From Saprospiraceae bacterium (GTDB lineage Bacteria > Bacteroidota > Bacteroidia > Bacteroidales > JAIPBB01), in NCBI GenBank assembly GCA_021739805.1, contig JAIPBB010000065.1, positions 1 through 19,137 on the forward strand: DNA of 19,137 nt. Direction: 5' to 3'. The notes beneath the pieces are model-generated. The model did no database searches, was not told the DNA's origin, and was given only the letters and a program-made list of their open reading frames with translations. Every line of letters starts with the position of its first letter. The first letter of the stretch is position 1. Below, in pieces: positions 1 to 6,633 of the stretch. Both the position numbers and the translations under genes were made by a program.

Positions 1-126
1 ATAGAAAGAACCAATGCTTGGTTAGATGCTTTTAAGGCTATTTTAGTTCGTTTTGAAACCAACAAAACTCATTGGAAAGCATTAAATTTACTGGCTTTTT
101 GCGTCATTTTATTACGTCAACTTTAA
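1..126 (+). mobile_element. IS5-like transposase, C-terminal 41 residues (cut by window edge)
   Basis: An open frame enters from the left edge and ends at TAA 124-126. Its residues begin ERTNAWLDAFK and continue with VRFE, a conserved tryptophan and a hydrophobic tail ending LLRQL. The ER-N-WL pattern followed by R-(Y/F)-E is typical of the C-terminal DDE region of IS5-type transposases, where the last catalytic Glu lies just upstream or at this ER motif. Only the tail is visible, so whether the element is intact cannot be judged. No clear terminal inverted repeat or target duplication was found in 127-311. Confidence 0.72.
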
Positions 127-311
127 ACAACTTCAATAATAAAGAAATAAAAAACAAACAAAATGATAAAACAATTATAGTAATTTAGAAATTAAGGGAG
201 CATATAACACATATAATAATGTAAAAATATTGCGGAATTGTGAAGCATCTCTTTAAATGAAAAGAATTGAGAATGATGATTTTTTTCAATTACAAATTTT
301 ACTCTATAAAT
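127..311. other. Gene-free gap between transposase and ClC gene
   Basis: This 185-bp AT-rich stretch separates the transposase end from the convergent ClC gene. It should contain the right end of the insertion sequence, but no terminal repeat can be recognised without the left end. A weak 6-bp inverted repeat (AATTGA 265-270 with TCAATT 286-291, next to a T run) could act as a terminator. Nothing else was seen. Confidence 0.4.
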
Positions 312-2087
312 TTACTCCATCGAAACATCCAATAAAATTTTCCGATATGCGCCAAATAAATTTGAGCGGGAAATAAAACCAATATATTTGCCATCATCAA
401 TTACAGGGAGATTATAATTGCCTGTGATTTTAAATTTCTCCATTACACTATCCATGCTTTCACTTGTCGAAACCACTTCATCGGGTTGGATAATATATTT
501 CTTAATGGGTGTTTTATATTTTCCAGGTTTAAACATATCTTCTCTAATATCATCCATTACAACTAGTCCAAGAAAAGTTTTGTCACCATTGATAACAGGG
601 AAAATATTTCTTCGGCTTTTGGCAATAATTTTTGTTAAATCACCAAGTGTTGAGCCAGGTGGAATAGTATCAAGGTCGGTGTCGATTACTTCTTTCACTG
701 ACAAAAGAGTTAAAACAGCCTGGTCTTTATGATGAGTTAATAATTCTCCTCTTTCTGCTAGCCTTCTGTTGAAAATTGAATGTGGGTCAAAAACTTTTAT
801 TGTCATAAACGAAATTGAGGAAGTAAGCATTAGTGGAACAATTAATTCGTAGCCTTGGGTGATTTCAGTTATCAGGAAAATTGCTGTTAATGGAGCATGC
901 AAAACTGCACCTAAAACACCGGCCATTCCAACCAGGGCATAGTTTGTTTCTGAGAGATGTTTTGTAAACTCGAAATGATTAATGATTTTGGCAAATAGAA
1001 ATCCAATTAATCCACCCATTACAGCACTTGGTGCAAAAATTCCACCAATACCTCCACTTTCGATTGTTACGCTGGTTGCAATTGCTTTCAACATTAAAAA
1101 GGCAAAAATGAAAATTATTAAGGCCCAGAAGCTTTCCCTGAAATCATAAAATAAACTATCATTAAAAATCATACTTTCTTTTCCCGAAAGGATTAATTTT
1201 ATTGATTCATAGCCTTCTCCATAAAGTGGAGGAACAAGGAAAATTAATAATCCTAAAATCGAAACTCCTATTGTTGCCCTGATGTATATATTTTTTATTT
1301 TATCGAATTTATCATATATAAAATTATTCATTCTGTTAAAATAAAAGGCAACAAGACCTGTAAGTATTCCAAGAAGAATGAAAAATGGGACATCAGAAAC
1401 AGCAAATTTTTCAGTAAGCTCAAACTGGAATAAAATGTTTTCGGCTAAAAGAAGTTTGGTTGTTATTGCACCAGTTACCGAAGCCATTAATAATGGGATG
1501 ATTGACGAAATTGTAAGGTCAAGCATAAGAACCTCAAGACTGAAAATTACTGCAGCAATTGGTGTTGTAAAGATTGATGCAATTGCTCCTGCTGCCCCGC
1601 ATCCAATTAGTAAGATTATAGTTTTATAATCAAGCTTCAACAAATGTCCTAATGAAGAGCCAATTGCAGATCCTGTAGAAATAATTGGCGACTCAAGACC
1701 AATCGAACCTCCAAAGCCTGCTGTTAATGAGCCTCCAATCAATGAAGAAAACAGCTTATGAGTTTTCATTCTGCCTTTTCTTTTCGAAATTACATATAGT
1801 ATTCTGGGTACTCCGTGTTTAACGTCATCTCGTAAAATGAATTTTACAAAAAATAATGTAAGCAAAACACCTATTATTGGCAAAACAACAAGCCAGAAGT
1901 TTTGGTCTTCCACATTTGCACCACCGATTAAAATGTGTTTTAAATATCTTACAACCGTTTTAAGGATATAGGCAGCAATTCCTGCAGAAAAACCAATAAA
2001 TGCACTGAGGATAATAACAAAATATCTGTCATTGATATTTCGTTTTCTCCAAATCAGAAATCTTTCAAGAGTTGAATTCTGTGCCAT
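312..2087 (-). CDS. ClC-family anion channel/transporter with C-terminal CBS pair
   Basis: This 591-residue inner-membrane protein moves chloride or similar anions. Residues about 20-435 form the multi-helix ClC core, with the selectivity motifs KHGVP near 90-94, GSIGLESP at 127-134 with the gating glutamate E132, and GGIFAP at 348-353. Two CBS domains follow (about 462-520 and 530-588), which in relatives bind nucleotides and tune activity. By eye, the inner proton-glutamate position of the E. coli antiporter is V186 (in SLEV) and the central tyrosine position is F439. Such substitutions occur in channel-type ClCs, but some exchangers also lack the inner Glu, so channel versus exchanger is undecided. 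The ATG at 2087 fits the start of the first basic and hydrophobic segment. A repeat block ends about 10 bases before the start codon. No operon partner is visible. Confidence 0.93.
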   Translation of the reverse strand: MAQNSTLERFLIWRKRNINDRYFVIILSAFIGFSAGIAAYILKTVVRYLKHILIGGANVEDQNFWLVVLPIIGVLLTLFFVKFILRDDVKHGVPRILYVISKRKGRMKTHKLFSSLIGGSLTAGFGGSIGLESPIISTGSAIGSSLGHLLKLDYKTIILLIGCGAAGAIASIFTTPIAAVIFSLEVLMLDLTISSIIPLLMASVTGAITTKLLLAENILFQFELTEKFAVSDVPFFILLGILTGLVAFYFNRMNNFIYDKFDKIKNIYIRATIGVSILGLLIFLVPPLYGEGYESIKLILSGKESMIFNDSLFYDFRESFWALIIFIFAFLMLKAIATSVTIESGGIGGIFAPSAVMGGLIGFLFAKIINHFEFTKHLSETNYALVGMAGVLGAVLHAPLTAIFLITEITQGYELIVPLMLTSSISFMTIKVFDPHSIFNRRLAERGELLTHHKDQAVLTLLSVKEVIDTDLDTIPPGSTLGDLTKIIAKSRRNIFPVINGDKTFLGLVVMDDIREDMFKPGKYKTPIKKYIIQPDEVVSTSESMDSVMEKFKITGNYNLPVIDDGKYIGFISRSNLFGAYRKILLDVSME

Positions 2088-2576
2088 GTTAATTCAATAT
2101 TTTTTTTGACGCTGATTTATTTTGACGCTGATTTTCGCTGATTGTTTATGATTTATTTTTTTAACAATTTAACCATATAAGGATTATAAGGACATATCCA
2201 TACGGACTTCCTTCGGTCGTAAGTTTTAAACAATTTCAAATATCTAATTTCTAAATACTAAACAAATTCTAATTTTCCAACATCCAAATTTTCAAACAAT
2301 TTAACAATTTAACAATTTAACAATTCCATTCTTCTTTCTTATATTTTCTTATATGCCTTATATAGTTTAATATCTTTTGTGTTTTATATCTTTCTTTTAT
2401 TTTCTTTTATGCCTTTTATGGTTTTATTTTTTATGTTGTTTGTTTTTGAAACTGATTCTTGCTGATTGTTTATGATTGTCTTAATTTCTAATTTCTAATT
2501 TCAAGCTTCCAATTTCAAGTTTCATCATATTTTATCTGCGTTATCTACGTCTTAGCTTGAGTTCAATTTATTACAT
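2088..2576. repeat. 489-bp gene-free block of dispersed word repeats
   Basis: No credible gene lies here. The block holds several repeated words: GCTGATT/GACGCTG units at 2106-2143 with a degenerate copy at 2450-2466; three AACAATTT-type units at 2298-2325; triplets of CTTATAT at 2338, 2348 and 2357 and of CTTTTAT at 2394, 2404 and 2413; and AATTTCTAATTTC words around 2485-2520. A 42-base segment around 2384-2425 is the exact reverse complement of a segment at 12461-12502. Read on the minus strand, towards the ClC start codon, the order of words matches the order at 12398-12625 before the DUF4249 gene. Function unknown. Confidence 0.85.
2099..2150 (-). repeat. AATCAGCG repeat directly before the ClC start codon
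   Basis: Reading the minus strand, AATCAGCG occurs twice 10 bases apart and again 16 bases on, each of the later two followed by TCAAAA. The last unit ends about 20 bases before the ClC ATG. The same arrangement, including the flanking AATCATAA, occurs at 12551-12616 before the DUF4249 gene. It may be part of the mRNA leader of both genes. Confidence 0.8.
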
Positions 2577-5500
2577 CTATATCTTATTCCTAATCGGCAA
2601 CTTAACAATAAACTCTGTTCCCTCGTTAATTTTTGAGTAAACTTCGATTTTACCGTGATGTTTTTCAATAATTCCAAAAGAGATTGAAAGTCCTAGTCCT
2701 GTTCCTTTTCCTACTTCCTTTGTTGTGAAGAATGGCTCAAAAATACGTTTTTTTACTTCTTCGGTCATACCAATTCCAGTGTCTTTTATCGAGATTGAGA
2801 TTTCCTTTTCGTTGTTTTCGGTTTTAATAAAAATCTTTCCTTTTCCAGGAATTGACTGGTAGGCATTAGAAATTATATTCATAAAAACCTGGTTGATTTG
2901 CCCCGGATGACAGAGAATTACAGATTTCGCATTTAGCTCTTTAATGACTTCAATTCTACCTTTTAAAGTGTTTTGCAGAATTAGCATTGTGGCTTCAATT
3001 CCTTTATGAATGTCGGCTAATTTCAATTCAGTTTCATCAAGACGTGAAAAATTTCGAAGACCTCTTACAATTTCAGCGGTTCGATATGCTCCTTCATCAA
3101 TTCCATCAAGAAGTTTGTCAATTTCTTCTAAAAGAAAATTATAATTTATTTTTTCTTTGATATCCGTTACATCATTAAATAACTGATTCAAATTATTTTT
3201 CTTAACCAGTTCATCATACTTTTTTAATAATTCATAAAGCTCAGAAATATCGTTTTTTAGAGGCTTAATATTACCACTTACAAAATTAATTGGATTATTA
3301 ATTTCGTGAGCAATTCCGGCAGTAAGCTGACCCAATGATGCCATTTTTTCGGAATCGACCAATTGTGCCTGTGTAGTTTTTAAATCGTCAAGTGTAATGT
3401 TTAGTTTTTCATTTGCCTTCCAAAGTTCTTTTGTTCGTTCTTTAACTTTTAATTCTAGTTTTTGACGAGTTTTAATTAATGACTTGGTTCGAATATTTAC
3501 ATACAGAAATACAATTAATAAAACCAGAACTGCTATTGCTACATAAAATATTGGTCTTTGATAATATGGTGGTTTTATAATAATTTCTATCGAAGCTCCA
3601 TCTTCGTTCCAAATCCCATCGTTATTAGATGCTTTAACTCTGAAAATATAATTACCCGGTGGAATATAGGTATATGTTGCATTATTGTTTTTTGTGTAAA
3701 CCCAATCCTTATCAAGACCTTCCATAAAATATTTGTAGCGATTTTTTTCACTTTGATTAAAACTTAGAGCTGCAAATTCAAAGTATAATAGATTTTCTTT
3801 ATGGCTTAATTTAATTTTTCTTGTTTCAGAAATGTGTTTGCTAAGAGGTGTTTTTCCATCAGGCGAAATTAATATCGACTTAAAAAACAACTGAAAATCT
3901 GTTATTAAAATTGGTGGGATATAGGTATTTTTTTTAATGTCACGGGGGTCGAAATAGGTGAGTCCTTTATTACATCCAAAATAAATTATTCCTTTTTTGT
4001 TTTTATGAAAGGCATTAATATTAAATGAATTACAGTGAAGCCAATTTTTTGTTGAAAATTTTATAAATGAAAAATTCTTATTATCAATATGTCGAACTAA
4101 TTTACATAAACCATTATTTGTACTTACCCACATATTGCTATCATTGTCTTCAACTATTCCATATATAACATTGTCAGGCAAACCATTATTTGTTGAAAAA
4201 GAAGCAAGCTTTTCACCTAATGAATCAATAACACATAGTCCTTCGTCAGTTCCAATCCAAATATTGTTTTTTGAGTCTTGAGTGATGCAGTAAATTGTAT
4301 TATTTGGAAGACAACTGCTGTCAATATCCTTTTTAAAATATCTTTCAAACTCTTGTTTTTCGACATCAAATTTATTTAAACCATAATATGTTCCAACCCA
4401 AATAACACCTTTATTATCCTGAAAAATTGTTTGAACCTCATTATCTGATAATGAATTAGTATCCGATTCATTATGAACAAAAGTTCTTAGTATGCTGCCT
4501 CTTTTATTAATAACATTAATTCCATTTGTTGTTCCAATCCACAATTCACCATTTTGTGTTTCATGAATACATAAAATATCTTTATCAAGAGCAAAATCGG
4601 GATAATTTGATGGTTTATTGAAATTTTGAAATTTAAAATTTCTATTGCTTAAGTTTTCAGCACTTAGTTTATTAAGTCCTCCTCCTGAAGTTCCAACCCA
4701 GAGATTATTTTCGCTATCCTGATAAACTGAAAAAATTGTATTACTGGTTAATGAATTTTTATCATTCTCATCGTGAGATAAATTGTAATAAGTATTTGAG
4801 CTTTTATTAAGAATGCTTAATCCATTATCGGTACCAATTATTAGTAATTTTCCATCATCAAAAATTGCATTTACATTTTCGCTTAAAAGTGAGTTTTCCT
4901 TTTTCTCTTTAACAATTTTATTAAATTTAACTTTAATCAAATCAAGTTTGTTTATTCCATCACCATAAGTGCCTATCCATAATAATCCTGACTTGTCAAC
5001 GAAAAGGCTTAAAATATGATTATTGCTTAAACTTTGTAGATTATTTGGAGAATTAGTATATATTTTAATATCAGAAGATTGTCTGTCCCACTTAATTAGT
5101 CCTCCTCCAAAAGTTCCAAACCAAAGATTCCCTTTTTTGTCTTTAGCAATTGAATAAACTTCGCTTTTTTTAATAAAGTCAGAATCATTTTTAGTGTATA
5201 AATATCTGTTAAAAGCATCTTTTTCAGGGTCAAAAGTGTTAATACCTTCGTTTGTAGCAATAATAATTTCTCCTTTATAGTATTCGTATATGAAATGAAT
5301 TTCATTATTACTGATGCTATTCTCATCATCGGCTTGGTTAATAAATAACTTGAATTTCTTTCTATCCTGGCTAATTCTAATTAATCCATAATCTGTTCCA
5401 ATCCATAATTTATGTTGATAGTCTTCAATAATCTGTTTAATAGTATTTCCGCCATTAAGGAGTATCTCATTACTTAATTTAATGTTTAATCTTGAGAATG

Positions 5501-6020
5501 TTTTCTTTTGATAATTGAAGCTATTAAGCCCATTTTTTGTGCCTATCCAAAGAGTTCCGTAACTGTCCTCTAAAATTGAAAAAACACTATTGCTTGATAA
5601 ACTTTCTTTAATTTTATTGTCGTATTTAAATGTGCTGAATGTTTCTAAGTCTTTATTGAATAAATTCAAGCCATTCATTTCAGTTCCAACCCAAAAGTTT
5701 CCTTTTCTGTCTTCGTAAATACACCTAATGTAATTTCCAGATATTGATGTTGAGTCCTTTGGATTATTCCTGAAAATTACAAATTTGTAGCCGTCATATC
5801 TATTAAGACCGTTTTGAGTACCAAACCACATAAAACCACGACTATCCTGGTAAATGCAAGTTACGATTGATTCCGATAAACCATTTTCAACAGAAATTTT
5901 ATCAAATCTCTCCCTTGAAATCTGTGCATAAGCATTTGGATTTATTAAACAAACTATTAGCAACAGTAATATTACAGTGATTATTCTTTTTAATCGAAGT
6001 ATAGTAAATACCGGCTTCAT
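2577..6020 (-). CDS. Membrane sensor histidine kinase with 14 Reg_prop repeats and Y_Y_Y domain
   Basis: This 1147-residue protein has a signal sequence (about 1-32, ending AYAQ). About 14 propeller repeats of the W-x-G-T-x-x-G-L/I type follow to about residue 690, enough for two seven-bladed propellers. A Y_Y_Y domain (about 745-815) and one membrane helix (about 822-841) come next. After a coiled linker, the HisKA domain has the phospho-acceptor H905 in AGIAHEINNP. The ATPase domain keeps its N box (near 1047), G1 DTGIGM, F box EPFFTTKE and G2 GTGLGLS (near 1106). The sensor is that of Bacteroides hybrid two-component systems, but there is no receiver and no AraC domain; the protein ends with the ATPase domain. 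It should sense a periplasmic ligand or protein and phosphorylate a separate regulator. It is the last gene of an operon, 58 bases after the YfiR-like gene. Confidence 0.93.
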   Translation of the reverse strand: MKPVFTILRLKRIITVILLLLIVCLINPNAYAQISRERFDKISVENGLSESIVTCIYQDSRGFMWFGTQNGLNRYDGYKFVIFRNNPKDSTSISGNYIRCIYEDRKGNFWVGTEMNGLNLFNKDLETFSTFKYDNKIKESLSSNSVFSILEDSYGTLWIGTKNGLNSFNYQKKTFSRLNIKLSNEILLNGGNTIKQIIEDYQHKLWIGTDYGLIRISQDRKKFKLFINQADDENSISNNEIHFIYEYYKGEIIIATNEGINTFDPEKDAFNRYLYTKNDSDFIKKSEVYSIAKDKKGNLWFGTFGGGLIKWDRQSSDIKIYTNSPNNLQSLSNNHILSLFVDKSGLLWIGTYGDGINKLDLIKVKFNKIVKEKKENSLLSENVNAIFDDGKLLIIGTDNGLSILNKSSNTYYNLSHDENDKNSLTSNTIFSVYQDSENNLWVGTSGGGLNKLSAENLSNRNFKFQNFNKPSNYPDFALDKDILCIHETQNGELWIGTTNGINVINKRGSILRTFVHNESDTNSLSDNEVQTIFQDNKGVIWVGTYYGLNKFDVEKQEFERYFKKDIDSSCLPNNTIYCITQDSKNNIWIGTDEGLCVIDSLGEKLASFSTNNGLPDNVIYGIVEDNDSNMWVSTNNGLCKLVRHIDNKNFSFIKFSTKNWLHCNSFNINAFHKNKKGIIYFGCNKGLTYFDPRDIKKNTYIPPILITDFQLFFKSILISPDGKTPLSKHISETRKIKLSHKENLLYFEFAALSFNQSEKNRYKYFMEGLDKDWVYTKNNNATYTYIPPGNYIFRVKASNNDGIWNEDGASIEIIIKPPYYQRPIFYVAIAVLVLLIVFLYVNIRTKSLIKTRQKLELKVKERTKELWKANEKLNITLDDLKTTQAQLVDSEKMASLGQLTAGIAHEINNPINFVSGNIKPLKNDISELYELLKKYDELVKKNNLNQLFNDVTDIKEKINYNFLLEEIDKLLDGIDEGAYRTAEIVRGLRNFSRLDETELKLADIHKGIEATMLILQNTLKGRIEVIKELNAKSVILCHPGQINQVFMNIISNAYQSIPGKGKIFIKTENNEKEISISIKDTGIGMTEEVKKRIFEPFFTTKEVGKGTGLGLSISFGIIEKHHGKIEVYSKINEGTEFIVKLPIRNKI

Positions 6021-6078
6021 TTGTTTGTGTTTTTCGTTTTAATTTCTAATTTATGATTTACAATTTACAATTCTAATT
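6021..6078 (-). repeat. Short AATTAGAA/GTAAATT repeats between yfiR-like and kinase genes
   Basis: The 58-base gap reads on the minus strand as tandem variants of AATTAGAATT, GTAAATT and AAATTAGAAATT before the kinase ATG. The same words appear at 2244-2274 and 2485-2520. They lie inside an operon, so they are transcribed. Confidence 0.55.
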
Positions 6079-6630
6079 CTAGCCCACTTTAAATCCTAAT
6101 TTAGATAAATCTTTTGATATTCTTAAGTTTAACTTTTTCATTTGGTTTGCATTATACTCAAATTTAAGCACATCATTTTCCATAATCATAAAATTTATAG
6201 AAGCACCTTTTCTGGCTAAACCACCTCTTTCAGCAACAATAAGTGTTGGATAATCTCCAAATTTCGCTACAATTTTCTTTATCTCCCGGCTTTTTGATGA
6301 TGTAATGTAAATCATGTGAAGCCCTTTCATATTTTCAATTGAATTGATTTTACGAATTATGATGTTTTGACCTTTCCCGGCTTTCTTTAACGATGCCATA
6401 GTTAGTAATTCTTCATATATTGGTGAATTTCCATAAACGCCAATAATAAAATCTCCTTTAGTTTTATCTTCGGGCCAATAAATGTATTTAGTAAACTTAT
6501 AAATAAATAAAGACTGAGATTTATAATTTATTGTTTGTGAATGTGCTTTTTGAAAAGAAAACACAAATCCCATCACCATTAAAATTATAATGATGAAATT
6601 GCTTAAGTGTATTTTCTTTTTAAAGTGCAT
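6079..6630 (-). CDS. YfiR/DUF4154-family periplasmic protein
   Basis: This 183-residue protein has a basic start, a hydrophobic helix and a signal-peptidase site near residue 32 (AHSQ). The mature part begins with the family pattern (F-IYKFTKYIYWPE near 42-54), then a strand with GVYGNSP and a core VAERGGLARKGASINF, both typical of YfiR/DUF4154. In Pseudomonas YfiR is a periplasmic inhibitor of the diguanylate cyclase YfiN. No GGDEF protein is encoded nearby, so a link to the neighbouring kinase sensor is more likely here. The protein contains no cysteine at all, unlike Pseudomonas YfiR with its two disulfides. The gene starts 3 bases after the TonB receptor stop codon and is certainly co-transcribed with it. 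Confidence 0.88.
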   Translation of the reverse strand: MHFKKKIHLSNFIIIILMVMGFVFSFQKAHSQTINYKSQSLFIYKFTKYIYWPEDKTKGDFIIGVYGNSPIYEELLTMASLKKAGKGQNIIIRKINSIENMKGLHMIYITSSKSREIKKIVAKFGDYPTLIVAERGGLARKGASINFMIMENDVLKFEYNANQMKKLNLRISKDLSKLGFKVG

Positions 6631-6633
6631 TAT

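Noticed and set aside
418..732. 104-codon plus-strand open frame
   Set aside because: It is the antisense shadow of the CBS region of the ClC gene and has no start context or protein-like features.
2200..2222. Hairpin terminator around the GGACTTCCTTCGGTCG stretch
   Set aside because: Pairing is only 3-4 bases with mismatches, and no T run follows.
2088..2576. CRISPR-like array
   Set aside because: Repeats are short, AT-rich and of several kinds, without constant-length unique spacers, and no cas gene is present.
5096..5329. 77-codon minus-strand open frame within the kinase gene
   Set aside because: It overlaps the propeller repeats in another frame, and its Leu/Lys-rich content is typical of AT-rich shadow frames.
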